Below are positions 16,602-26,558 of a stretch of 64,000 nt of DNA, piece by piece. Source of the DNA: Nonomuraea sediminis. GTDB lineage: Bacteria > Actinomycetota > Actinomycetes > Streptosporangiales > Streptosporangiaceae. A program made the position numbers and the translations under genes. The stretch lies in contig NZ_JAHDTI010000018.1 in the NCBI RefSeq assembly GCF_018531495.1, positions 1 to 64,000 on the forward strand, in the 5' to 3' direction. Below the pieces are notes generated by a model. The model was given only the letters and a program-made list of their open reading frames with translations, was not told where the DNA came from and ran no database searches. The first letter of the stretch is position 1. Each line of letters starts with the position of its first letter.

Positions 16602-17765
16602 CTAAACAACACAATCCCGTAGAGCTACCTCGGGATCTACCAGGCGTTCCACATCCATCCGGGCGCCCGAGTCGATGATTCTACGACCCTGGACGAGGTC
16701 TCGCGGACGGTCGACGGCCAGGACCGCGACGAGGGTGTCGTCCTCGCCGAGCCAGACGGCCGACCACTTGCCCTGGGGTTCGCCCCGGTACAGCAGGCGG
16801 GCCGCGGCGGGGTGGTGTCCCGCGTACTGGACCATGTGGCCGAACTGCTCGGACCAGAAGTAAGGAACCGGGTCGTAGACCGCGTCCTCGCCGAGCAGGG
16901 TGGCGGCGGCGACCTCGGGGGCGTTGAGCGCCACGTCCCAGTGCTCGACGCGCAGCCTGGTCTGAAAGCGGCGCGACCACCAGTTGGCGCAGTCGCCGAC
17001 GGCGACGACGCCGGGCATGGAGGTGCGCAGGTGCTCGTCGACGACGACGCCGTTGTGCAGGTCGATGTCGGCGTCGGACAGCCATTCCACGGTGGGGCGG
17101 ACGCCGATGCCGGTGACGACCACGTGCGCCTCGACGAACTCGTCGCCGACCAGGCGGACCCCGCCCTCCTCGACGGCGCCGACCATCGTGTCGAGCCGCA
17201 GGTCGATGCCCTCGTACCAGGGCTGGGTGCGGGCGCCGATCTCGGTGCCGACGGCCTGGGCGAGCGGGGTGGGGCCCGCCTCGATGACGGTGACGTGGCA
17301 TCCGGCGCGGCGCGCGGCGGTGGCCACCTCGGCGCCGATCCAGCCGGCCCCGATGATCGCCACCCTGGCGCCCGCCACGAGGCGCGCCCGCAGCTCCAGG
17401 GCGTCGTCGAGACTCCGCAGGACGTGCTGGGGTCCGTCGCCGCGCAGCGTGATCGGCTCGGCTCCGGTGGCGATCACCAGGCCGTCGTAGTCGAGGTCGC
17501 CCTCGGTGGTCTCGACCGTGCCCGCTCTGAGCGCCTTCGCCGAGACGCCGGGCCTGAAGTCGACGTTCATCGCGTCCAGGTCGGAGTCGACGAAGCTGGA
17601 GTCGGCGTCGCCGAACAGGACCGCCTTGGACAGCGGTGGCCGATCGTAGGGACGGTGCCGTTCCTCACCCAGCAGGGTGAGCGCACCGTCGTACCCCCGT
17701 GCGCGCAGCGCCTCGACGCTCCGCATGCCTGCCAGCCCGGCTCCCACCACCACGACGCGATTCAC
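16602..17765 (-). CDS. FAD-dependent pyridine nucleotide-disulfide oxidoreductase (ferredoxin/rubredoxin reductase type)
   Basis: 387 residues from GTG 17765 (VNRVVVVGAGLAG). Two Rossmann motifs are visible: VVVGAGLAGMRSVEAL for FAD and IIGAGWIGAEVA for NAD(P)H. GVVAVGDCANW provides the third FAD contact. Architecture and length match single-component ferredoxin reductases such as those serving P450 or dioxygenase systems. No electron acceptor is adjacent; the P450-ferredoxin pair at 6.2 kb is a possible partner. A -10-like TAAGGT lies 7 bases before the GTG. It is divergent from the thiO operon. Confidence 0.88.
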   Translation of the reverse strand: MNRVVVVGAGLAGMRSVEALRARGYDGALTLLGEERHRPYDRPPLSKAVLFGDADSSFVDSDLDAMNVDFRPGVSAKALRAGTVETTEGDLDYDGLVIATGAEPITLRGDGPQHVLRSLDDALELRARLVAGARVAIIGAGWIGAEVATAARRAGCHVTVIEAGPTPLAQAVGTEIGARTQPWYEGIDLRLDTMVGAVEEGGVRLVGDEFVEAHVVVTGIGVRPTVEWLSDADIDLHNGVVVDEHLRTSMPGVVAVGDCANWWSRRFQTRLRVEHWDVALNAPEVAAATLLGEDAVYDPVPYFWSEQFGHMVQYAGHHPAAARLLYRGEPQGKWSAVWLGEDDTLVAVLAVDRPRDLVQGRRIIDSGARMDVERLVDPEVALRDCVV

Positions 17766-17812
17766 GGTGTTGACCTTAGCCGGGCCGGTGCGAGGTGTCT
17801 GCGGGGAGGCCG

Positions 17813-17818
17813 TAGGCT
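17813..17818 (+). promoter_or_regulatory. Candidate -10 box of the thiOSG operon
   Basis: TAGGCT lies a few bases before the 5' edge of the TPP riboswitch, at the distance expected for transcription starting near 17825. Confidence 0.35.
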
Positions 17819-17831
17819 GGGGTCGTAAGAC

Positions 17832-17926
17832 GCGCGGGAGTCCGGCCGTGACCGGGCTGAGAGGAAGGCTGCCGATCGGGCCTTCGACCGCAAGACACCT
17901 GATCCGGATCATGCCGGCGAAGGGAG
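17832..17926 (+). ncRNA. TPP riboswitch (THI element)
   Basis: Contains the conserved blocks of the class: GGGAG at 17837-17841, CTGAGAGG (17857-17864), and ACCTGATCCGGATCATGCCGG followed by GCGAAGGGAG near 17897-17926. The terminal GAAGGGAG is also the ribosome binding site of thiO, so TPP binding would block translation of the thiazole operon. Confidence 0.95.
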
Positions 17927-17931
17927 CGGAT

Positions 17932-19025
17932 GTGCATGTGATCGTGGGTGGCGGGATCGTCGGTCTGACGATCGCCTGGCGCCTGAGCCGCCGGGGAAAG
18001 CCCGTCACCGTCGTGGATCCCGCACCGGCCTCGGGCGCCTCGCACGCCGCGGCGGGCATGCTGGCGCCCGTCAGCGAGGTCACCTACACCGAGGAGCCGC
18101 TGCTGCGGCTCGGGACGGCCTCGCTGCGCCGCTGGCGGGAATTCGCGGCCGAGCTGGCCGAGGAGAGCGGCGCGGACCTGGACTACCGGGCCGAGGGCAC
18201 TCTCGACGTGGCCTTCGGCTCCGACGACCTGGCGGCGCTGGACGAACTGGCCGCCTTCATGGACAAGCTCGGCCTGCCCGTCGAGCGGCTGACCGGCCGC
18301 GAGTGCCGCCGCCTTGAGCCGATGCTGGCGCCCTCGGTCCGCGGCGGGCTGCTCGCGCCGGGCGACGCCTGGGTCGACCCGCGCCGCGTCACCGGGGCGC
18401 TGCTGGCGGCGCTGGAGCGCCGCCAGGTGCCGCTGATCCGGGCGCGCGCCACCGAGCTCCTCCGCGACGCGGGATCCGTCCACGGCGTACGGCTGGCCCC
18501 GGCGGGACCCGAGCCGCGGGAGCCGTACGAGCTGGCGGCCGAGCACGTGGTCCTGGCGGCGGGAGCGTGGAGCGGCGAACTGTTCGACCTGCCGGTGCGG
18601 CCGGTCAAGGGGCAGATCATGCGGCTGCGCTCGCGCGAGCCGCTGCTGGCCAGGACGGTCCGCGGCAGCGTGCACGGCTCGCCGGTCTACCTGGTGCCGC
18701 GCGGCGACGGTGAGCTGGTCGTGGGCGCCACGCAGGAGGAGCTGGGCTTCGACCGGCGGGTGACCGCGGGCGGGCTGTACGAGCTGCTCAGGGACGCCCG
18801 CGAGCTGGTGCCCGGCATCACCGAGCTTGAGCTGGGCGAGGTGGTGGCGGGGCTGCGGCCGGGCACGCCGGACAACCTGCCGATCATCGGCCCGAGCGGC
18901 GTCGGGGGGCTCGAGCTGGCCACCGGGCACCACAGGGGCGGGGTGCTGCTCGCCCCGCTGACCGCGGCCATCCTGCAGGGCGAGGAGAGCGAGCTGGCGG
19001 CCCTGTGCGCGCCAGGGAGGTTCGC

Positions 19026-19029
<4 letters not shown>
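17932..19029 (+). CDS. thiO: Glycine oxidase
   Basis: 365 residues of the DAO family. The N-terminal FAD motif is VIVGGGIVGLTIAWRLSRRG; later blocks are SHAAAGMLAPVSEV, PVKGQIMRLR and GLRPGTPDNLPIIGPS...TGHHRGGVLLAP. It oxidises glycine to iminoglyoxylate for the thiazole ring. An in-frame ATG at 17911 lies inside the riboswitch, so GTG 17932 (or 17938), just after AGGGAG, is preferred. Its stop overlaps the thiS start (ATGA). Confidence 0.93.
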
Positions 19030-19974
<945 letters not shown>

Positions 19975-20117
19975 GCGGCCCAGGACGGAGTCGTGACGGC
20001 GAGCAGGCGTCACCGAGGGCGGCGCGTCGTAACATATCGACCAATCCCCGCTGCCAGGGGTAACGGATAAGTACACGAGCACCCGCCGGGTAGCAAAAGG
20101 GCCGTAAACTCGGGCCC

Positions 20118-22016
20118 GTGGACACGACGACTGCGGACCCCCTCGTCGGGCGGCTTCTCGATGGGCGCTATCGCATCGAGTCCAGGATCGCCAGGGGCGG
20201 CATGGCGACGGTCTACCTCGCGCTCGACGTCCGGCTCGACCGCACCGTCGCGCTGAAGGTGATGCACCGCTCGCTCGCCGAGGACCCGTCGTTCGTGCGG
20301 CGCTTCATCGGCGAGGCCAAGTCGGTGGCGAGCCTGTCGCACCCGAACGTGGTGCACGTCTTCGACCAGGGCACCGACACCGACGTCGTCTACCTGTCGA
20401 TGGAGTACGTGCCGGGCAAGACCCTGCGCGACGTGCTGCGCGAGCGGGGCAGGCTGCCCGCCCGCGAGGCGCTCGAGGTGATGATCCCGGTGCTGGCCGC
20501 GCTCGGCGCCGCCCACCAGGCCGGCATGGTGCACCGCGACGTCAAGCCGGAGAACGTGCTGCTGACCGACGACGGCCGGGTCAAGGTGGTGGACTTCGGG
20601 CTGGCCAGGGCGATCGAGGCGACCAACCAGACGCGCACGGGCGTGATGATCGGCACGATCGCCTACATGGCGCCCGAGCAGGTCACGACGGGCGCCGCCG
20701 ACGTGCGCAGCGACGTCTACGCCGCGGGCATCATGCTGTTCGAGCTGGTGACGGGCCAGCAGCCCTACGACGGCGAGACGCCGATGTCGGTGGCCTACCG
20801 GCACGTCCACGACACCGTACCGCCGCCGTCGTCGCTGGTGCCCGGCGTGCCGCCGCTGATCGACACGCTGGTGGCGCACGCGACGGCCCGCGAGCCGCGC
20901 GACCGTCCTGCCGACGCCACGGCGATGCTGGTGCAGGCGGTGGACGCGCACCGCATGCTGCCGCGCGTGACGGGCGCGCACTCCCAGCCGAACCAGGCGC
21001 CGCGCTACTCCGCGCCCAACCCGACCCAGGTCCTCCAGCGCACCGAGGTGCACACCGCGCCGCCCGGGCCACCCATGCCGCCGGCGACGGGGCGCAAGCC
21101 GTTCAAGCCGAACTGGTTCCTGATGGTGCTCGCCGCGGTGATGGTGGTGGCGATCGCGCTGACGGGCTGGTTCTTCGCCCAGCCCAAGTACGTGCCGGTG
21201 CCCGACCTGGTCGGCAAGAACGTGGCGCTGGCCGAGACGAGCGCCGCCCAGCTCGGCTTCCGGGTGAAGGTGGCCGCCGGCCAGTACAACGACAAGATCG
21301 GTGAGGGTCAGGTGCTCAGCACCGACCCGGTCGCCAAGACCGATGTGGAGAGCGGCGCGGTCATCACGCTGGTGCCGTCGCTCGGTCCCAAGCTGGTGCT
21401 GGTGCCCAAGACCGAGGGCATGGGCGAGGCCGACGCCCGCACCGCGATCGCGAAGGCGGGGCTGGAGGTCGGGCAGATCCGCCGGACGCAGAACCTGCAG
21501 GTGGCGCGGAACACGGTGGTCAACTCCCAGCCCGACGCCGGGGAGAAGGTCAAGGCGGGCACGAAGGTCGACATCACGATCAGCGCCGGGCTGGTGATGC
21601 CCGACGTGAACGGGATGCCCAAGGACGAGGCCGCCAACTTCCTCGGGCAGCAGGGCTTCCAGGTGCAGGTCAACGAGGTCGACGACGACGCCGAGCCGTG
21701 CACGGTCATCGCGCAGCTGCCCAAGGCCAAGGCCGAGGTGGACAAGGGCGCGCAGGCCACGATCACGGTGTCGCGCTGCCAGGACTTCTGGCAGTGGTTC
21801 CAGCACGGCGAGAACGACGAGGCCACCGACCAGTCCGACAACAGGCTCGTGCCGACCGTGGTGGGCAAGAACGTCAACGACGCCAGGGCCGAGCTGGGGC
21901 AGCAGGGCTTCCATGTGAAGGTGCGCAAGCTGCAGCACGGCGGGGTGGTGCTGTTCCAGCGGCCGCTGCCCAACAGCGAGCGGCCCGCGGGCTCGACGGT
22001 CTACCTCTGGGAGTAG
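20118..22016 (+). CDS. PASTA-domain serine/threonine protein kinase (PknL/PknB type)
   Basis: 632 residues. The cytoplasmic kinase domain (about 18-280) has GGMATVY, the catalytic Lys in VALKVMH, HRDVKPEN and DFG. A Pro-rich juxtamembrane stretch (285-330) leads to one TM helix (333-354) and four extracellular PASTA repeats (about 357-422, 425-491, 493-554, 577-632). It senses muropeptides or lipid II and phosphorylates cell-wall and regulatory proteins; the Rv2175c-type protein encoded at 16.2 kb is a likely substrate by analogy with M. tuberculosis. TAAACT at 20105-20110 lies 7 bases before the GTG, implying a leaderless message. Confidence 0.93.
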   Translation: MDTTTADPLVGRLLDGRYRIESRIARGGMATVYLALDVRLDRTVALKVMHRSLAEDPSFVRRFIGEAKSVASLSHPNVVHVFDQGTDTDVVYLSMEYVPGKTLRDVLRERGRLPAREALEVMIPVLAALGAAHQAGMVHRDVKPENVLLTDDGRVKVVDFGLARAIEATNQTRTGVMIGTIAYMAPEQVTTGAADVRSDVYAAGIMLFELVTGQQPYDGETPMSVAYRHVHDTVPPPSSLVPGVPPLIDTLVAHATAREPRDRPADATAMLVQAVDAHRMLPRVTGAHSQPNQAPRYSAPNPTQVLQRTEVHTAPPGPPMPPATGRKPFKPNWFLMVLAAVMVVAIALTGWFFAQPKYVPVPDLVGKNVALAETSAAQLGFRVKVAAGQYNDKIGEGQVLSTDPVAKTDVESGAVITLVPSLGPKLVLVPKTEGMGEADARTAIAKAGLEVGQIRRTQNLQVARNTVVNSQPDAGEKVKAGTKVDITISAGLVMPDVNGMPKDEAANFLGQQGFQVQVNEVDDDAEPCTVIAQLPKAKAEVDKGAQATITVSRCQDFWQWFQHGENDEATDQSDNRLVPTVVGKNVNDARAELGQQGFHVKVRKLQHGGVVLFQRPLPNSERPAGSTVYLWE

Positions 22017-22041
22017 GGAACCTGGCGGCGCCCGCGACGGT

Positions 22042-23067
22042 ATGAGACGTGTGATCCGTCGATTCGGCCTGCTGCTGGCCCTGCTCGTCCTGTCGTGTTC
22101 GCCCACGCGGGCGCCCGCGCCACCGCCGCCCACGCCCGCGAGATCCGCGCCGCTGGCGCCGCTGACGGGGGTGGCTCCGCCGGGGCCGACGGGGGTGCGG
22201 CTGCTCGCGACGGGTGGCGAACCATTCGTGTACGACGTCGACAGCCGCGCCAGCACCCCGGTATCGGGGCTGCCCAGCGGGGATTCCTGGGGGTTCGGCG
22301 CCGGTGCGCGGGCCGTCATCGGGGTGGGGACGCGCGGGCTCTACGCGCTCGCGCCGGGCGCCAGTCGCGCCCGGTTCCTGACGGCGGCCGACTTCGCGCT
22401 GGCGAGCGCCGACGGTGGCGGCGTCTGGGTGCAGTCCGGCAAGCGCTGCAGGGAGCTGCGCTTCGGCGGCGGGTCCAGGACGGCGGCCTGCGCGGGCGGC
22501 GTCGACGCCGACACGCAGCTGGGGCTGCTGATCCGGCCCGAGAGCGGCGACATGCGGCTGGCGGACCCCGCGACCGGCAGGGTCCTGCTGCGGGCGCAGC
22601 AGATCCTCGCCGTGGCCCGCGGGCAGGCGCTGGTCTCCGACGGCGGGCGCTTGACCCTGGTAGACGTGCCGAGCGGGCGCAAGCGCGCGCTCGACTCCCC
22701 GCGCACCGAGGGGTCCGCGTCCCATGGCCTGCCCAGCCCCGACGGGCGGTGGATCGCGGTGCCCTTCGGCGACCCGGCCTGGCCGGGGCCGCGGCAGTAC
22801 CTGGACGTGTGGGTGCTCGAGATCTCCTCGGGCCGGTGGAGCAGGCTGCCGGGGATGCCGGTGCCCGCCGCGCTGAAGGCGCTGACGGTGTCGTGGCTGC
22901 CCGATGGGCGGCTCGCGCTGGCCGGCGCCTTCCCCGCGACGGCCGCGGTGCGTCCGGACGACGGCGACTACGCGGGCATGCTGGCGCTGTGGCGGCCGGG
23001 CGAGCCGCGCCTGGCGGTCACCCGGCTGCCGTTCGTGCCGAGGCCGGCGCCCGTCATCCTTCCGTGA
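22042..23067 (+). CDS. Lipoprotein with probable beta-propeller domain
   Basis: 341 residues. The signal ends at a lipobox (LLVLSC, Cys about residue 19), followed by a long Pro/Ala-rich linker. The rest contains short repeated beta-strand patterns (GLYALAPGASRARFL, GRVLLRAQQI, SPDGRWIAVPFG, WLPDGRLALAG) suggesting a WD40/TolB-like propeller. It starts 25 bp after the kinase and is probably co-expressed. Its end overlaps the convergent allantoicase gene by 14 bp. The ligand is unknown. Confidence 0.75.
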   Translation: MRRVIRRFGLLLALLVLSCSPTRAPAPPPPTPARSAPLAPLTGVAPPGPTGVRLLATGGEPFVYDVDSRASTPVSGLPSGDSWGFGAGARAVIGVGTRGLYALAPGASRARFLTAADFALASADGGGVWVQSGKRCRELRFGGGSRTAACAGGVDADTQLGLLIRPESGDMRLADPATGRVLLRAQQILAVARGQALVSDGGRLTLVDVPSGRKRALDSPRTEGSASHGLPSPDGRWIAVPFGDPAWPGPRQYLDVWVLEISSGRWSRLPGMPVPAALKALTVSWLPDGRLALAGAFPATAAVRPDDGDYAGMLALWRPGEPRLAVTRLPFVPRPAPVILP

Positions 23068-24007
23068 GCGTGCCGAGCAGGCGGATCCTGGCCAGGCCGC
23101 CGTCGGGGTAGATGTCCACGCGCACGCTCGTCACCGGCTCCCGCGACTCCAGGCGGAAGCGGTGCGGGGTGTCGGGCTGCAGCCGGGTCCTGGGCAGCAG
23201 CTCGAACTCCCTGTCGCCGTCGAGCCCGGTCAGCTTGACCTCGCCCGGCGCGTTGAACAGCAGGTTCGTGGTGTCGATCTCGGCCAGCCTGACCACGCCC
23301 CTGGCGGCCAGCCGGACGACCAGCCACTCGTTGCCCTCCTGGCGCCGCCGCGCGGTCTCCCAGCCCTCCGCCTGATGGCGGGCCAGGCCGGGCGCGATGG
23401 CGTTGTTCGGGGCGGAGTAGAACTCGTTGGAGCAGGCCGTCACCAGCGCGCCGTTGGCCAGCGCGGCCAGGTCGAGCCCGAGCCCCTCATAGACGGACAG
23501 GTCAGCGCGGACCTCGCCGTGCACGCGCAGCCTGGCGATCCCCCCGTCGGGGAACATGTTCAGCCTGACGTGGGTGTACCTGCGCTCGTCCGACACCTCG
23601 AAGCCGTGCTCGGCGTCGCCCTTCAGCTCGCTGCGCGGCACGATCTCCACCCAGTCGGCGGCCCGCAGCTCCTCGACGGACGGGTGCCCGGGCAGCTCGG
23701 TCGCCTCGACGGAGGCGTGGGGCGGGTAGTTGCCCTTGAACCAGGCGGTGTCGATCACCACGCCGCGGATCACGCCGGGCAGGCCGAGCCGGACGATCGC
23801 CCAGTCGTGGCCGGGCTCGCCGCGCCGCCTGCGGGTCTCCCAGCCGTCGTAGACCTGTCCCTTGTTGCCGAACGTCTCCGCCTGGAACTGGGGCCGCCCC
23901 GGTCTGACGAGCGCCTCCTTCTCCGCGAACGACTCGTCGCTCGCGGCCAGAACCGCTCCGCCGTAGGAGCGCAGAGCCAGGTCGGGCAGGGCGGTGAAGC
24001 TGGGCAT
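23054..24007 (-). CDS. alc: Allantoicase
   Basis: 317 residues made of two homologous beta-sandwich repeats. The first includes GWETRRRRGEPGHDWAIVRLGLPGVIRGVVIDTAWFKGN; the second includes GWETARRRQEGNEWLVVRLAARGVVRLAEIDTTNLLFNAPG. It hydrolyses allantoate to ureidoglycolate and urea. As the last gene of the minus-strand allantoin/glyoxylate operon, it abuts allB with no gap. The urea released can be used by the urease genes at 49.5-52 kb if they function. Confidence 0.95.
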   Translation of the reverse strand: MPSFTALPDLALRSYGGAVLAASDESFAEKEALVRPGRPQFQAETFGNKGQVYDGWETRRRRGEPGHDWAIVRLGLPGVIRGVVIDTAWFKGNYPPHASVEATELPGHPSVEELRAADWVEIVPRSELKGDAEHGFEVSDERRYTHVRLNMFPDGGIARLRVHGEVRADLSVYEGLGLDLAALANGALVTACSNEFYSAPNNAIAPGLARHQAEGWETARRRQEGNEWLVVRLAARGVVRLAEIDTTNLLFNAPGEVKLTGLDGDREFELLPRTRLQPDTPHRFRLESREPVTSVRVDIYPDGGLARIRLLGTLTEG

Positions 24008-25330
24008 TCAGTGCTCTCCAAACATGAGATTTCCGTACGGCGCGCCGCTCGGGACCGCCGCACCGCCGGTAGCGGCGGCGACGACCCGGCCGCGGAGCCA
24101 GGTGGTGCGGACGGCGCCCGTGAGGGTGAGGCCGTCATAGGGCGTGACGGGGTTCTTGTGCTCGAGGCGCCGCGCGTCGACCGGGGTCCGCCCGTCGGGG
24201 TCGAAGGCGACCAGGTCGGCGTCGTTGCCGGCGGCGATGCCGCCCTTGCCGGGGATCCCGGCCAGCGCCGCCGGGTTGGCGGACATCCAGCGGGCCACGT
24301 CGGACAGGGCGTGACCGCGGCGGGACGCCTCGGTCCAGACCGCGGGCAGGCCGAGCTGCAGGGAGGCGATCCCGCCCCAGGCCGCGGCGAAGTCGGGCAC
24401 CTTCAGGTCGGCCGTCGAGGGCGAGTGGTCGGAGACCACGCAGCTCAGCACCCCCCTGGCCAGGCCGTCCCAGAGCAGGTCGCGGTTGGCCGCGGACCGG
24501 ATCGGCGGGCAGCACTTGTAGGCGGTCCTGCCCTCGGGCACCTGCTCGGCGGCCAGCGTCAGGTAGTGCGGGCACGTCTCCGCGGTGATGCGCACGCCGT
24601 CGGCCTGGGCGGCTTCCAGCACGTCGAGGCAGTCGGCGCTGGAGACGTGCAGGATGTGCACGCGGGCGCCGGTCTGCCTGGCCAGGGCGACGACGCGCTC
24701 GACGGCGGAACGTTCCGACGCGCCGGGGCGGGAGTCGAGGAAGGCGGCGTAGGAGGGGCCGGCGGGTTCGGCCAGCAGGTCGGGATCCTCGGCGTGGACG
24801 ACCATGAGCCCGCCGAATCCCGCGATCTCCGTCAGCGCCTGCCGTACCTCGTCGTGGGAGAGCTGGGGGAACTCCTCCACGCCTGAGGGCGACAGGAAGC
24901 ACTTGAAGCCGTAGACGCCGCGGTCGTGCAGGGGGCGCAGGTCCTTGAGGTTGCCGGGGATCGCGCCGCCCCAGAAGCCGACGTCCACGTGGCACTGGCC
25001 CTCGGCGGCGCGCACCTTGGCCTCCAGGGCGGCCACGTCGACGGTGGGCGGGAGCGAGTTGAGCGGCATGTCCACGATCGTGGTGACGCCGCCCGCCGCG
25101 GCCGCCCGGGTGGCGCTGGCGAAGCCCTCCCAGTGGGTGCGTCCGGGCTCGTTGACGTGCACGTGCGTGTCGACCAGCCCCGGCAGCAGCGCGACCTCTC
25201 CCAGGTCCACGTCCGCGGGAGTGTCGTGGCCGAGGACGGCCGCGATCTTCCCATCCCGTACGGCTACCGCCGCGGCGCGCTCCCCTTCCGGGGTGACGGT
25301 CCGGCGTGAGCGGATGACCAGGTCGTACAT
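24008..25330 (-). CDS. allB: Allantoinase
   Basis: 440 residues of the cyclic amidohydrolase family. Metal-binding HxH is in [12 protein letters not shown], the carbamylated Lys in [10 protein letters not shown], further His ligands in VVHAED and VHILHVSSA, and the catalytic Asp in VVSDHSPST. It opens allantoin to allantoate. The ATG at 25330 ([16 protein letters not shown]) is used; it lies 8 bp after the glycerate kinase stop. Confidence 0.95.
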   Translation of the reverse strand: MYDLVIRSRRTVTPEGERAAAVAVRDGKIAAVLGHDTPADVDLGEVALLPGLVDTHVHVNEPGRTHWEGFASATRAAAAGGVTTIVDMPLNSLPPTVDVAALEAKVRAAEGQCHVDVGFWGGAIPGNLKDLRPLHDRGVYGFKCFLSPSGVEEFPQLSHDEVRQALTEIAGFGGLMVVHAEDPDLLAEPAGPSYAAFLDSRPGASERSAVERVVALARQTGARVHILHVSSADCLDVLEAAQADGVRITAETCPHYLTLAAEQVPEGRTAYKCCPPIRSAANRDLLWDGLARGVLSCVVSDHSPSTADLKVPDFAAAWGGIASLQLGLPAVWTEASRRGHALSDVARWMSANPAALAGIPGKGGIAAGNDADLVAFDPDGRTPVDARRLEHKNPVTPYDGLTLTGAVRTTWLRGRVVAAATGGAAVPSGAPYGNLMFGEH

Positions 25331-25338
25331 CGGACTCC

Positions 25339-26478
25339 TCACAGGCGGTCGGCGGCGATACGCGCGGCCAGGCGTTCCAGGAGCGGGCCCGCCTCGGCCA
25401 TGCAACGCTCGGGGTCGGGTTCGAGGTCGGTGAGGGCGTAGGCCGCCTCGATCCCGGCGGCGCGCAGGTCGTCGTCGGACAGGGTGCGGCGCCCGCAGAC
25501 GGCCACGACGGGCACGCCGTGCGCGGCGGCGGCCTGGGCCACGCCGACGGGGGCCTTGCCGCGCAGCGACTGCTCGTCCAGCGAACCCTCGCCGGTGATC
25601 ACCAGCCGGGCGCCCTTGACGTGCTCGCCGAAGCCGAGCAGGTCGAGCAGGTACTCGATGCCGGGGCGGATCTCGGCGCGCAGGAAGGCCAGCGCGGCGA
25701 AGCCCACTCCCCCTGCCGCGCCGGCGCCGGGCGCGCCCGCCACGCCCATCGGGCGGACGACGTCGTCGTGCTCGACGGCGCCGACCAGCCCGTGGGTGCG
25801 GGTGGCGACGGCGGCCAGGCGCGACAGCGCGGACTCCAGGAGCTTGACGTCGTCGGCGGTGGCGCCCTTCTGCGGGCCGTAGACGGCGGCGGCGCCGTGC
25901 GGGCCGAGGAGCGGGTTGTCCACGTCGCTCGCCACGACCACGTCGACACCGGAAAGGTCGATGAACGCGGAGATGTCGATGCGCTCCAGGCGGGACAGTT
26001 CGCCGCCGCCGTGGCCGAGCTCCTGGCCGGAGGCGTCGAGCAGGCGGGCGCCGAGCGCCTGGGCCATGCCCGCTCCCCCGTCGGTGCTCGCGCTGCCGCC
26101 CAGGCCGAGCACGATCCGCTTGGCGCCGTGGGTGACGGCGTGCCTGACGAGCTCGCCGGTGCCGTAACTGGTGGCGGTCAGCGGCTCGTGGCCGCCGGGA
26201 AGCCGCCGCAGGCCTGACGCCTCTGACAGCTCGACCACGGCGGTGTCGTCACGCCTGCCGTACGAGGCCTGGACGGGCTCGCCGGTGGGGCCGGCGACCT
26301 CGAGCGTGACGCGGTCGAAGCCGCAGGCCACGACCGCGTCCACGGTGCCGTCGCCGCCGTCGGCCACGGGAAGCTCGACGGTGGGGACGCCCAGGCCCGC
26401 CGACACTCTGGCGGCCACCTCGGCCGCCGTCAGCGACCCCTTGAACTTGTCCGGGGCGACAAGCACGTGCTCAACCAC
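25339..26478 (-). CDS. glxK: Glycerate kinase (GlxK/GarK family)
   Basis: 379 residues from GTG 26478, behind a GGAG site. Family blocks are [76 protein letters not shown] and [18 protein letters not shown]. It phosphorylates D-glycerate formed by GlxR, feeding glyoxylate carbon into glycolysis. The 80-bp gap to gcl contains a strong hairpin, the only sizeable gap inside this operon. Confidence 0.93.
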   Translation of the reverse strand: MVEHVLVAPDKFKGSLTAAEVAARVSAGLGVPTVELPVADGGDGTVDAVVACGFDRVTLEVAGPTGEPVQASYGRRDDTAVVELSEASGLRRLPGGHEPLTATSYGTGELVRHAVTHGAKRIVLGLGGSASTDGGAGMAQALGARLLDASGQELGHGGGELSRLERIDISAFIDLSGVDVVVASDVDNPLLGPHGAAAVYGPQKGATADDVKLLESALSRLAAVATRTHGLVGAVEHDDVVRPMGVAGAPGAGAAGGVGFAALAFLRAEIRPGIEYLLDLLGFGEHVKGARLVITGEGSLDEQSLRGKAPVGVAQAAAAHGVPVVAVCGRRTLSDDDLRAAGIEAAYALTDLEPDPERCMAEAGPLLERLAARIAADRL

Positions 26479-26514
26479 GACGAACTCCTGCAGATGATGA
26501 ACAATAGGCTGACG

Positions 26515-26549
26515 CGCCTTCCTGCCCGGTGCGAGCGGGCAGGAAGGCG
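26515..26549 (-). terminator. Perfect 14-bp hairpin inside the operon
   Basis: CGCCTTCCTGCCCG and its exact complement flank a 7-base loop between gcl and glxK. There is no T-run on the transcribed side (GCGTCAGCC follows). A partial terminator or an mRNA processing/stability element lowering downstream expression is more likely than full termination. Confidence 0.5.
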
Positions 26550-26558
26550 TGCCCATCA

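Noticed and set aside
20010-22319. 769-residue ORF antisense to the PASTA kinase
   Set aside because: His/Arg/Gly/Leu-rich shadow of a strongly supported gene; open only because of high GC third positions.
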